Shown here: positions 50,644 to 59,127 of the stretch, piece by piece | Layout of the letters: each line of letters begins with the position of its first letter | Position numbering within the stretch: position 1 is the first letter of the stretch | NCBI GenBank assembly: GCA_046331705.1 | Contig: JAXLQJ010000008.1 | Location: 62,001-126,000 of the forward strand | DNA: 64,000 nt | Direction: 5' to 3' | DNA from: JADJOY01 sp046331705 [NCBI: bacterium] | Lineage (GTDB): Bacteria > JADJOY01 | Translations under genes and position numbers: made by a program | The notes under the pieces: generated by a model | Told to the model about the DNA's origin: nothing | Databases searched by the model: none | What the model saw: only the letters and a program-made list of their open reading frames with translations

Positions 50644-52094
50644 GAGCGTCCCTCCGGATCGTTCGGATATACGTTGAGATAGACGGCCGGACCGGTGGTC
50701 CGGACGTTCACGAAGCGCCGCTGGCCGCGGGCCAGCTTGATCGTCACTCGTCGCGTGGCGAGCTCTGCGCCGCCGGGGCCGTCGAGCCCGATGGTGAGCG
50801 GGTGCTCGCCCGGCGGCAACGGGATCCTGACCCACTGCAGGCTCGCCGGCAACGTGGTCCAGCTCCGCAAGTCGGCCTGCTCGGTGAGCACGTTGTAGAG
50901 CGACATCAACAGGATCGCGATGCCGCGCTCGGTGCTGCCGCGCCGCCCGCTGGCATCGGCGACCTGCTTGGTCACGACGGCTTTGCCGACCGCCCGAATC
51001 GCCTGCTTGAGCGCCAGCACGGCCATGCGGTCGCGCAAGCTGCGCACGGCGATGGCTTCCACGTCGGTGTAGAGGTCGGTGGTGGCGAGCAGCTTGCCGC
51101 TCGCGTCGCGCACCGACGCGCGCTGGTACGGGTTGGGCCTGAGCTCATACTTCGGCAACGCGATCGACGTGAAGCCCGTTCCCGTCGGGATCGGCAGCGA
51201 GATCTCGCGCTTGAGCGGCGCGTCGCCGCACTCGAAGAGCACCACCACCTCGGCCTGGTCCTTGTCGGGCTCGACCAGGCTCGGATCGCTCTCCTTCAAC
51301 GCCTTGGCCTCGTCGCGCAACCCGCTCAGCACCGCCGCTCGGTACGCGTCCTGCCGAAGTCGCGCGCTCTCGGGCCGCAGCTCGCGGGCGCGCTTGAGAT
51401 CGATCCACGCGTCGTTGGGCTCGCCGTTGAGCTCGTAGACCAAGGCGGAGAGCGCGTAGGTGAGCGCGTCGTCGTAGAGATTCTGGACGCGCGCGGCCAC
51501 CACGTCCTGGTCGGCGTACGCCTGCCCCATCGCGCGTTCGACTGCGTACGCGGTCCGCGCGTGGCCCTCGCTGACGTCGGCGGCGTCCTTCGCCTCGTCG
51601 CGCGCGCGCTCGCGGATCTCCTTCTGGATGCCCTGGAGCTTGCGGATCTCGACGCGTGCACCGGTGAGGTCGTTCGAGAAGAGGAAGTTCATCGCCAGGT
51701 AGGCGTGCAACAGCACGTGCTCGAACGGCTCCCCCTGGTAAGCGATGGTCTTCTCGTTGAGCAGCAAGCTGCCTGCCTGGGACGCCGTGTCCGAAGCGCT
51801 GATGATGGCCTTGTCCTCGAGCGCCTTGATCTCCTCGACGGCGGCGAAGAGCTCGCGATTGCTGTCCGCGAGCTGTCCCGCGGTGTGCAGGATCAGACCA
51901 CGCTCCAGGCGATAGCAAAGCCGGTCGAGCGTGCTCTCCGTGCCAGCCTCCAGGGAGCGCACGGCGCCCTCGGGATCGAGCGACTCGAACTGGCGGCGCG
52001 CGTCCTCGGTGACGCCCACGTACGAGGTGAACACGCTGCAGCCGCTGAGCACGACCGCGAGCGCCGCGAGCGCCGCGCGAACCCAGGGGATCAT
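50640..52094 (-). CDS. COG3014-type helical-repeat lipoprotein
   Basis: 484 aa. Lipobox LSGC (Cys about 19), then a TPR-like helical region (about 40-260; LCYRLERGLILHTAGQL, NEKTIAYQGEPFEHVLLHAY, VYELNGEPNDAWIDLKRARE) and a beta-rich C-terminal part (VVVLFECGDAPLKREISLPI, WVRIPLPPGEHPLTIGLDGP). COG3014 lipoproteins are found with YcfL and LpoB in vibrios (recalled). Overlaps the receiver gene by ATGA and ycfL by ATGA. Confidence 0.85.
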   Translation of the reverse strand: MIPWVRAALAALAVVLSGCSVFTSYVGVTEDARRQFESLDPEGAVRSLEAGTESTLDRLCYRLERGLILHTAGQLADSNRELFAAVEEIKALEDKAIISASDTASQAGSLLLNEKTIAYQGEPFEHVLLHAYLAMNFLFSNDLTGARVEIRKLQGIQKEIRERARDEAKDAADVSEGHARTAYAVERAMGQAYADQDVVAARVQNLYDDALTYALSALVYELNGEPNDAWIDLKRARELRPESARLRQDAYRAAVLSGLRDEAKALKESDPSLVEPDKDQAEVVVLFECGDAPLKREISLPIPTGTGFTSIALPKYELRPNPYQRASVRDASGKLLATTDLYTDVEAIAVRSLRDRMAVLALKQAIRAVGKAVVTKQVADASGRRGSTERGIAILLMSLYNVLTEQADLRSWTTLPASLQWVRIPLPPGEHPLTIGLDGPGGAELATRRVTIKLARGQRRFVNVRTTGPAVYLNVYPNDPEGRS

Positions 52095-52555
52095 GGCGTG
52101 CCACCGAGCGGCGGCACGCCGCCGGAGGGCGGCGCGGCCAGTCGGGTACGCCGGAGCCTCGCACCTCGGTCGACCGCCGCCAGCACCTCGTCGAGGTGGA
52201 AGGGCTTGGTGAGGACGATGTCGGCGACGCTCGAGTCCAACCCGTCGCGCGAGCGCTGGTCCGGCCAACCCGACGTGAGGATGCAGACCGCGCGGGAATC
52301 GCGTCGCCGGATCTCGCGAGCCACCTCGAGGCCGGTGACCTTGGGCATGGCCAGATCGGTGATGACGAGATCGAACGGTGCCTCGCCGAAGCGCGCCAGG
52401 CCCTCGCCGCCGCTCGCGGCCAGCGTCACGGCGTGGCCCTCCTCGCTCAGGAGCTCACCCAGGATCTCGCGCACTCCCGCTTCGTCGTCGATCACCAGGA
52501 TCCTCAGCCGGTGGGCCAGCTCCGGGGAGCCGTCGCGTGGGGAGTCGAGTGGCAT
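52091..52555 (-). CDS. Stand-alone response-regulator receiver protein
   Basis: 154 aa, one CheY-type domain: RILVIDDEAGVREIL, LVITDLAMPKVTGLEV (phospho-acceptor Asp), CILTSGW and IVLTKPFHLDEVL (Lys). There is no output domain and no histidine kinase nearby. It is the first gene of the operon with the three lipoproteins, to which it is coupled by ATGA, so it may tune cell-wall synthesis through a protein partner. Confidence 0.88.
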   Translation of the reverse strand: MPLDSPRDGSPELAHRLRILVIDDEAGVREILGELLSEEGHAVTLAASGGEGLARFGEAPFDLVITDLAMPKVTGLEVAREIRRRDSRAVCILTSGWPDQRSRDGLDSSVADIVLTKPFHLDEVLAAVDRGARLRRTRLAAPPSGGVPPLGGTP

Positions 52556-52573
52556 CGGCGACGCAACGAGCGC

Positions 52574-52602
52574 TTTGGTGCGAGGGACGACCCGAGTATA
52601 AA
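52574..52602. promoter_or_regulatory. Divergent promoter region, shared -10
   Basis: TTGGTG (52575-52580), 16 bases, TATAAA (52597-52602) on the plus strand toward the NamZ gene. The same patch reads TATACT (52595-52600) on the minus strand toward the receiver gene, with no clear -35 there. Confidence 0.4.
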
Positions 52603-52672
52603 CGCGCCTCGCCCGCCCCACAGCCCGCGCCGCGGTGCTCGGGCTCGCACCACCGCCGAAGGAGAGCGTCGC

Positions 52673-53848
52673 GTGATCCGCACCGGCATCCAGCGAATCG
52701 TGGAGGATGGGTTCGGGCTCGCGGCGGGTGATCGCGTGGCCATCGTCGCCAACCAGGCGTCGGTGCTCCCCGATCTGACGCACGGGGTGCTGCGCCTGAT
52801 CGAACGCCGCGAGGTGAAGCTGGTGCGGATCCTCGCGCCGGAGCACGGCCTGTGGGGTGACGCGCAGGACATGATCGCCGTGGGCGACGAGCGCGATCCG
52901 GTGACCGGGCTCGAGGTCGTGAGCCTCTACGGCACCAGCGAGGCGAGCCTCCGGCCACCGGCGCGCGCGTTCGACGACGTGGACGTGGTGATCTTCGACC
53001 TTCAGGACGTGGGGGCGCGCTACTACACGTTCCTGGCAACGCTCGCGTACCTGATGGAGGAGGCGGGAAAGCGCGGCGTGCGGGTGCTGGTGGCCGATCG
53101 CCCCAACCCCATCGGCGGCGAGCACGTCGAGGGTCCGCTGATCGCCCCCGGCTACGAGTCGTTCGTCGGCGCCTTCGGCGTCCCCGTCCGGCACGGCATG
53201 ACCGCGGGCGAGGTGGCGCTCTTCCTGCGCGATCACGTCGGTCTCGCGTGCGAGCTCGGTGTCGCGGCGCTGGAAGGGTGGCGGCGAGCGCAGTGGTTCG
53301 ACGCCACCGGGCTTCCGTGGGTCGCGCCTTCCCCGAACATGCCCACGGTCGACACCGCCGCGGTCTACCCCGGGCAATGCCTGATCGAGGGCACGAACCT
53401 CTCCGAAGGACGCGGGACCACCCGCCCGTTCGAGCTCACGGGCGCGCCGTTCATCGATCCGTTCGCGCTGGTTCGCGCGCTCGCCGCCGAGGATCTTCCC
53501 GGTGCGCACCTCCGCCCGCTCTTCTTTCGCCCGACGTTCCACAAATGGGCGGGCCAGCGCTGCGGCGGGGTCCAGATCCACGTCACCGACCGCGACGCCT
53601 TCCTGCCGTTTCGCACCAGCCTCGCGCTGGTGGCCGCGATCCGCCGAGCGTGGCCCGCCGACCTCGATTGGCGCCGCGACACGTACGAGTTCGTCTCCGA
53701 CCGTCTCGCCTTCGACCTGCTCACCGGCGGCGATCGAGAGCGCCGGGCGATCGACTCGGGCATGCCCATCTCCGAGGTCGAGAGCGCCTGGCGAGACGAG
53801 CACGCCGCTTTCCTCGAAATACGGCGGCGATTTCTTCTCTACACGTGA
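52673..53848 (+). CDS. namZ: DUF1343/NamZ exo-beta-N-acetylmuramidase-like protein
   Basis: 391 aa from a GTG with GAAGGAG. RVAIVANQASVLPD, ILAPEHGLWGDAQD, FDLQDVGARYYTFL, DRPNPIGG and SPNMPTVDTAAVYPG are DUF1343 hallmarks; the founding NamZ enzymes remove N-acetylmuramic acid from peptidoglycan ends. No signal peptide is evident, so it may act in cytoplasmic recycling. It is next to the LpoB operon, another cell-wall function. Confidence 0.88.
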   Translation: MIRTGIQRIVEDGFGLAAGDRVAIVANQASVLPDLTHGVLRLIERREVKLVRILAPEHGLWGDAQDMIAVGDERDPVTGLEVVSLYGTSEASLRPPARAFDDVDVVIFDLQDVGARYYTFLATLAYLMEEAGKRGVRVLVADRPNPIGGEHVEGPLIAPGYESFVGAFGVPVRHGMTAGEVALFLRDHVGLACELGVAALEGWRRAQWFDATGLPWVAPSPNMPTVDTAAVYPGQCLIEGTNLSEGRGTTRPFELTGAPFIDPFALVRALAAEDLPGAHLRPLFFRPTFHKWAGQRCGGVQIHVTDRDAFLPFRTSLALVAAIRRAWPADLDWRRDTYEFVSDRLAFDLLTGGDRERRAIDSGMPISEVESAWRDEHAAFLEIRRRFLLYT

Positions 53849-53948
53849 CGCTCGCGCTACCCTCCGGCGCGGTTCCACGTCCCCAACCCGCGGCGTTCGA
53901 TGCGGCGTCCGCGCCCGTCGATGCCCATTCCACGAGGAAGCCGAGCCG

Positions 53949-55133
53949 ATGATTTCCTTCGAGCCCACCGACGATGAGAAGGAGATCCTGAAGACCGTCG
54001 AGCGCTTCGCCGAAGCCGAGCTTCGCGCCGCGATGCGCGACATCGAGGCCCAAGGACGCCCTTCGGACGAGCTGCGCCGCAAGTACCACGAGATGGGCCT
54101 CGGCCTCATCAACTACCCGGAAACCGTCGGCGGCTCGGGGATGGGGCTGGTGGCGCGCGCGCTCATCGAAGAGGCGCTCGCCCACGGCGACCCCGGCGCG
54201 GCCATCGCCTTGGACGGCCCGGGTCTCGCGGGCTTGGCGGTGGTCGAGCTGGGCGAGGGCGCGCACGACGACCGCTACCTCGCGCCCTTCGCCTCGCCGG
54301 ACGCTCACCTGCGCACGGCCGCGCTGGCGCTGCTCGAGCCGAAACCCATCGACGATTGGTGCTCGCTCGCGACCACCGCTCGCGAGACCGCCACCGGCTA
54401 TCTGATCGACGGTGCCAAGGCGTTCGTGCTGAACGGCGCCGACCCCGACTTCTTCGTGGTCTTCGCCACCTTCGACCGCACGCGCGGTTGGGATGGTCTC
54501 GCCGCATTCGTGGTGGAGCGTGGCACCCCCGGCTTGACGGTCTCCGCGCCGATCCTGACCTGCGGGCTCAACGGCGTGCCGATCGTGGACATCACCCTCG
54601 ACGGTGTGACGGTGCCGAAGGATGCGCGGCTCTCGGGACGCGGCGATTTCCCCGGCGGATTCCGCCGCTTCCTGTCGCGGGCGCGAATCGTCAACGCGGC
54701 GCGGATCGTCGGTCTCGCCCGCGCCGCGTGTGAGTACGCCATCGGTTACGCCGAGGAGCGGACCGCCTTCGGCAAGCCGATCGGCCATCACCAAGGCCTT
54801 TCGTGGATGATCGCGGACATCGCCACCGAGGTGGATGCAGCGCGGTGGATGGTGTGGAAGGCGGCATGGGAGATCGACCGCGGTGTCGTCAGCGGCGAGC
54901 GCTCGTCGATCCAGGCGCTGGTCCAAGCCAACGAGATGGCGAAGAAGGTGACCAACGACGGCGTCCAGGTGCTCGGAGGCGCGGGCTTCATCCGCGACTA
55001 CCCCGAGGAGAAGTGGTACCGGGACGCGCGCACGCTGGCGTTCATCCTCGGTACCGATCCAATGGACAACGCCCGCGCCGCCACCTTGAGCTTCACCAAC
55101 GACGGCGAGCAGGTCGTTGCGGGGCTCTGCTGA
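53949..55133 (+). CDS. Acyl-CoA dehydrogenase, usual catalytic Glu not found
   Basis: 394 aa FAD enzyme. FEPTDDEKEILKTVERFAEA opens the helical domain; GYLIDGAKAFVLNGADPDFF, GLNGVPIVDITLDGVTVPKD and AYGYAEERTAFGKPI-like GYAEERTAFGKPIGHHQG are ACAD motifs, with VQVLGGAGFIRDYPEEKWYRDA near the end. Where most members have EGT before an I-Q pair, this one reads ILGTDPMDNARA, so the base may sit elsewhere or the enzyme may not be a classical dehydrogenase. Followed by a second ACAD gene, perhaps as a heteromeric partner. Confidence 0.88.
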   Translation: MISFEPTDDEKEILKTVERFAEAELRAAMRDIEAQGRPSDELRRKYHEMGLGLINYPETVGGSGMGLVARALIEEALAHGDPGAAIALDGPGLAGLAVVELGEGAHDDRYLAPFASPDAHLRTAALALLEPKPIDDWCSLATTARETATGYLIDGAKAFVLNGADPDFFVVFATFDRTRGWDGLAAFVVERGTPGLTVSAPILTCGLNGVPIVDITLDGVTVPKDARLSGRGDFPGGFRRFLSRARIVNAARIVGLARAACEYAIGYAEERTAFGKPIGHHQGLSWMIADIATEVDAARWMVWKAAWEIDRGVVSGERSSIQALVQANEMAKKVTNDGVQVLGGAGFIRDYPEEKWYRDARTLAFILGTDPMDNARAATLSFTNDGEQVVAGLC

Positions 55134-55184
55134 CGTGAGAGCGCAGCGGAAACACGGCGTCAGGGCCGCCGACGGGCGATCGCG

Positions 55185-55199
55185 CGAGGCCCGGCCTCG
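55185..55199. repeat. Hairpin CGAGGC-CCG-GCCTCG
   Basis: 6-bp stem with 3-base loop, 52 bases after the first ACAD stop. The same stem occurs at 55340-55354. Confidence 0.35.
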
Positions 55200-55333
55200 G
55201 CGAGGCGCGCGGCTCGAAGGGCGGATGGGGTGTCATCGAATTCTCACAACGCGGCGGCTTCCACGTTCGGCACCAATCCCTCCCGGTGCCGGCGGCACCG
55301 CAGCGAACGAAGTGAGCTGACTTGGGGGTGGGG

Positions 55334-55382
55334 CCCCAGCGAGGCTTGGCCTCGATGGGGCGGGGGGCTTGAAAAGCCCCCC
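55334..55382 (+). promoter_or_regulatory. Structured leader of the second acyl-CoA dehydrogenase
   Basis: Two strong hairpins in a row just before the start. The first (55334-55360): CCCCA, one G/A mismatch, CGAGGC, loop TTG, GCCTCG, TGGGG. The second (55362-55382): GGGGGGCTT, loop GAA, AAGCCCCCC, 9 perfect pairs, ending 11 bases before the GTG and next to the ribosome site GGGAG. The whole 260-bp gap holds no gene. It could be an attenuator, an RNA switch or a dispersed palindromic repeat. Confidence 0.6.
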
Positions 55383-55393
55383 GGGAGAACACC

Positions 55394-56605
55394 GTGATCG
55401 ACTTCGAGCTGAGCGACTCTCAAAAGAACATCCGCGAGATGGTGCGCTGGTTCGCCCGCGAGGAAGTGCGACCGCTGGCGCTCGAGTCCGACAAGAACCA
55501 CGACGTGCCCCTCGAGTTCCTCAAGAAGTCGATGCAGCTCGGGCTCGGCTCGGGAACGCGCCCCAAGGCGCTCGGCGGCGAAGGCGAAGGCGTCGGTGAG
55601 GAGAAGGACGCCAAGGGCACCAAGCAAGGCAATCGCGTCTCCATCATCCTGGGCGAGGAGATCGCGTGGGGCGATCCCGCCGTGGTGTTGTGCTTCCCGG
55701 GGCCTGGCCTCGGCGGGCCGCCGGTCCAGTTCACCGGCACTCCCGAGCAGAAGAAGCGCGCCTTCGGCATCTTCAAGAACGACGGCGTGCCGCGCTGGGG
55801 TGCCTACGCGCTCACCGAGCCCGCTGCGGGCTCGGACGTGGCCGGCATCCAGGCCACCGCGCGCAAGGACGGCAATCACTACATCCTGAACGGCCGCAAG
55901 TGCTACATCACCAACGGCGGTCGCGCGACCTGGAACGTGGTGTTCGCCACCATCGACAAGAGCCTCGGCCGCGCCGGTCACCGCGCCTTCCTGGTGTTCA
56001 AGGGCACGCCTGGATTCTCGGTCGGAAAGATCGAGGACAAGCTGGGCTTGCGCGCCAGCGAAACCGCGGAGCTGGTGCTCGAGGACTGCAAGCTCCACGT
56101 CGACGATCTGCTGGGCGGCGAGGCGCACTACGAGAACGCCAACAAGGGCGGCTTCACCACCGCCATGAAGACCTTCGACTCGACCCGTCCCATGGTGGCG
56201 GCGATGGCGGTCGGCATCGCGCGCGCCGCATACGACGTGGTGCACGAGCACATTCGCGAGAACTATCTCTTGAGCCGTCCGATCGCGCGCTACCACGTGC
56301 TCGCGGAGCTGATCGCCACCATGGAGCGCCGCATCGCCGCGGCGCGGCTCATGTGCTGGCGCGCTGCGTGGATGGCCGACGAGGGCATCCCCAACTCGAA
56401 GGAGGCCTCGATGTCCAAGGCCTACGCGGCCCAGGTCGCGAGCTGGGTGTGCGCCGAGGCCATCGGGCTCATGGGACACCTCGGGACCTACCACGCGAAC
56501 CTGGTCGAGAAGCTCTATCGCGACGTGAAGGTCTACGACATCTTCGAAGGCACCGGTCAGGTCCAGCGCATCGTCATCTCACGTCGGCTGCTCAAGGGGC
56601 TGTGA
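55394..56605 (+). CDS. Acyl-CoA dehydrogenase
   Basis: 403 aa from a GTG with GGGAG nearby. FELSDSQKNIREMVRWFARE, AYALTEPAAGSDVAGIQATA, YILNGRKCYITNGG, FLVFKGTPGFSVGKIEDKLG and VYDIFEGTGQVQRI (catalytic Glu, about 392) are complete. Residues about 58-78 (Gly/Glu/Lys-rich) form a short insertion. It oxidises an acyl-CoA to the enoyl-CoA; the substrate is unknown. It begins 260 bp after the other ACAD. Confidence 0.92.
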   Translation: MIDFELSDSQKNIREMVRWFAREEVRPLALESDKNHDVPLEFLKKSMQLGLGSGTRPKALGGEGEGVGEEKDAKGTKQGNRVSIILGEEIAWGDPAVVLCFPGPGLGGPPVQFTGTPEQKKRAFGIFKNDGVPRWGAYALTEPAAGSDVAGIQATARKDGNHYILNGRKCYITNGGRATWNVVFATIDKSLGRAGHRAFLVFKGTPGFSVGKIEDKLGLRASETAELVLEDCKLHVDDLLGGEAHYENANKGGFTTAMKTFDSTRPMVAAMAVGIARAAYDVVHEHIRENYLLSRPIARYHVLAELIATMERRIAAARLMCWRAAWMADEGIPNSKEASMSKAYAAQVASWVCAEAIGLMGHLGTYHANLVEKLYRDVKVYDIFEGTGQVQRIVISRRLLKGL

Positions 56606-56729
56606 GCTGACGCTCGAATCCCGCGCCCGCTGAGCGCGCGGCGTGGCCGGCTGCGGGCGGCGCACCATCGCGGCTCGCGGCCCACCTTCCCGCCCTTCCA
56701 CTCGCCACCTCCGTCCGCCCTTCTCACGC

Positions 56730-59072
56730 ATGCGCGCGGACCGTCGACTGCTCGCCGCCGTGACCTGCGTCGCTGCGGCGGTGCTCATGCTGGAGATCGT
56801 GCTCACGCGCATCTTCAGCGTGACCACCCAGTACCACTTCGCGTTCTTGAGCGTCTCGCTGGCGCTCTTCGGACTCTCGGCGGGCGGGCTGGCGGTGCGG
56901 CTCGCGCCGCGGCTCTTCCCCGTCGAGCGGGCGCACGAGCGGCTCGCGGCCGCCGCGTGGGTCGCGGCACTCGCGGTCCCGCTGGTGCTGGCGCTCGTCC
57001 ACTCGCTGCGCGTCTCGCCGAAGGCGCTCCCGATCTTCCTGCTCGCTCCCGCGCTGCCGTTCACGGCCGCCGGCTTGGCGCTGGCGATCGCATACACCAG
57101 CGCCGCGCGTGACGCCGGACGGGTCTACGCCGCCGATCTCTCCGGCGCGGCCCTCGGATGCGTGGCCGCGGCGCTGGGCCTGCGTTTCCTGGGCGGCCCG
57201 GGCGCGATGCTCGCGAGTGCGCTGCTGGCCGCCGGCGCCGCCACGCTCGCCGCCCCGTCGAGCTGGGCGCGCGGGCTTCGCGCGACGCTCGCGCTGCTCG
57301 CCGTCACCGTCGGCGTGGCGACGAGTGGAGTCGGGTTTCGGGTCGATGCCCACAAGACTCCGTGGGACGTGACCCGCGAATTCGAGGCCTGGAACAGCTT
57401 CTCGCGCATCGCCGTCATGCCCATGCCCAAGGAGATCCCACCGGGCTGGAGCATGGATGCACGCCCGTTCGCCCCGCCGCCGCCGATCAAGCTCCTCAAC
57501 ATCGACGGCGACGCCGGCACGATCCTGGTCGGAGCGGGCAGCGGCGAGGGAAGCCTCGAGTTCCTGTCGCGCGACGTCACGGCGTTCGCGCTCGGCCTCT
57601 TGCCGCCGTCGGGCTCGGTGCTGATCGTGGGCGCGGGAGGCGGCAAGGACATCCTCGCGGCGCGCGAGGCGGGCGCCCAGCGGATCGCCGCCGTGGAAGT
57701 GAATCCGCTCATCGCCCACACGGTGAACGAGACCTACGGCGCCTTCACGGGTCGCCCCTATCACGGCGCGGGAGTGCGCTCGGTGGTGGCCGACGCGCGC
57801 AGCTTCCTGGCCGTCGACCGCGACCGCTTCGATCTCGTGCTCCTCGGACTGGTGGACTCGTGGTCGGCGACGGCGGCGGGCGCCTTCTTCCTCACGGAAA
57901 ATCACCTCTACACCACCGACGCGATCGGGGCGTACCTCGATCGGCTCGGACCCGATGGCGTCGCCAGCGTGAGCCGCTGGTACTTCGACTCCGAGCCCGC
58001 GGAGACGCTGCGGGTCGCCATCACCGCGCGCGCGGCACTGGCCGAGCGCGGCATCGACGAGCCGTGGCGGCACGTGGTGGTGCTCGGCAGGCCCGCGCCG
58101 GCGTTGCGCGCGGGGCTCGGCGTGGGCGTGGTCCTGGTGCGGAAATCCGCCTGGACGAGCGCCGATCTCGCGCGAATCCACGCGCTCACCGCGGAGCGCG
58201 GCATCGAGCTGCTCTACGCGCCCGACGGCGGAAGCCGCGAGGTCTTCGAGCGCTTCCTGCACACGCCGCGGCTCGCCGACGAGCTCAGGCGCTATCCCCT
58301 CGACGTGAGCCCGGTGAGCGACGATCGGCCGTTCTTCTTCCAGATGCTTCGCATGCGCGATTTCTTCGACCGCGCCAAGATCACGAGCCTGTGGCCGTGG
58401 GCCACCTTGCCCACCCTGACGCTCTCGATCCTGGCGGTGGTGTCTGCGGGGCTCGCGGCCCTCACGCTCGCAGCGCCCCTGCTCGGCGCGACCGCGGGTG
58501 CGCGACTCGCGACGCTGGGGCGACTCTCGCCCTTCGCGGCGCTGGGCGCCGGCTTCTTCTTCGTCGAGGTCGCTCTCGTCGAGCGGCTGGTGCTGTTGGT
58601 CGGCCAACCGACTCGCGCGTTGGCCGTGGTGCTCGCCACGCTGCTGCTCGGCACCGCGTTCGGCGGCCGCTGGACACGGGCGATGCCCGAGCGCGACCTC
58701 GGCTGGGCATTCGCGCGTCACGCCCGATTCGCCGGCATGATCGCCCTCGGGCTGGCGCTGATCCTGCCCACGGCGGTGCGCTGGCTCCTGCCCACCGCGG
58801 ACGCGCTGCGAACCGGCCTCGCCGCGGCGACCTGCCTCGCCACGGGCGTGGTGCTCGGCATGCCGATGCCGCTGCTGCTCAGACGCCTCGCCTCCGACCG
58901 AACGGATCTCGTGCCGTGGGCGTGGGCGGTGAACGGCGCGTTCGGGGTGGCGGCGTCCGTCTATTCGCTGCTCGCAGCGATGGGCCTGGGATTTCGCATG
59001 GTGCTGCTCTTGGGCGCGGCGATCTACCTCCTCGCCGCTCGCCTGGCTCGCCCCACCGTCGAATCCGCGTGA
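56730..59072 (+). CDS. Membrane protein with spermidine-synthase-like domain
   Basis: 780 aa. An N-terminal membrane part of about six helices (1-200) opens with LEIVLTRIFSVTTQYHFAFL. Residues about 205-580 are a Rossmann domain of spermidine-synthase type: LLNIDGDAGTIL, VLIVGAGGGKDILAAREAGA, IAAVEVNPLIAHTVNETYG and VVADARSFLAVDRDRFDLVL. A C-terminal block of seven or so helices follows (600-780). No polyamine gene is adjacent; such membrane homologues are widespread and unassigned. The conserved Asp in the ARSFL region is kept. It ends before a hairpin facing the HEAT gene. Confidence 0.8.
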   Translation: MRADRRLLAAVTCVAAAVLMLEIVLTRIFSVTTQYHFAFLSVSLALFGLSAGGLAVRLAPRLFPVERAHERLAAAAWVAALAVPLVLALVHSLRVSPKALPIFLLAPALPFTAAGLALAIAYTSAARDAGRVYAADLSGAALGCVAAALGLRFLGGPGAMLASALLAAGAATLAAPSSWARGLRATLALLAVTVGVATSGVGFRVDAHKTPWDVTREFEAWNSFSRIAVMPMPKEIPPGWSMDARPFAPPPPIKLLNIDGDAGTILVGAGSGEGSLEFLSRDVTAFALGLLPPSGSVLIVGAGGGKDILAAREAGAQRIAAVEVNPLIAHTVNETYGAFTGRPYHGAGVRSVVADARSFLAVDRDRFDLVLLGLVDSWSATAAGAFFLTENHLYTTDAIGAYLDRLGPDGVASVSRWYFDSEPAETLRVAITARAALAERGIDEPWRHVVVLGRPAPALRAGLGVGVVLVRKSAWTSADLARIHALTAERGIELLYAPDGGSREVFERFLHTPRLADELRRYPLDVSPVSDDRPFFFQMLRMRDFFDRAKITSLWPWATLPTLTLSILAVVSAGLAALTLAAPLLGATAGARLATLGRLSPFAALGAGFFFVEVALVERLVLLVGQPTRALAVVLATLLLGTAFGGRWTRAMPERDLGWAFARHARFAGMIALGLALILPTAVRWLLPTADALRTGLAAATCLATGVVLGMPMPLLLRRLASDRTDLVPWAWAVNGAFGVAASVYSLLAAMGLGFRMVLLLGAAIYLLAARLARPTVESA

Positions 59073-59094
59073 GGCGAGCGCGCCCCACGCGCGT

Positions 59095-59114
59095 GCCGAT
59101 CCAAGGGCATCGGC
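59095..59114. terminator. Hairpin between convergent genes
   Basis: GCCGAT, 8-base loop, ATCGGC, placed in the 55-bp space between two stops. Weak, no T-run. Confidence 0.35.
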
Positions 59115-59127
59115 GGTCGAAGCCCGC

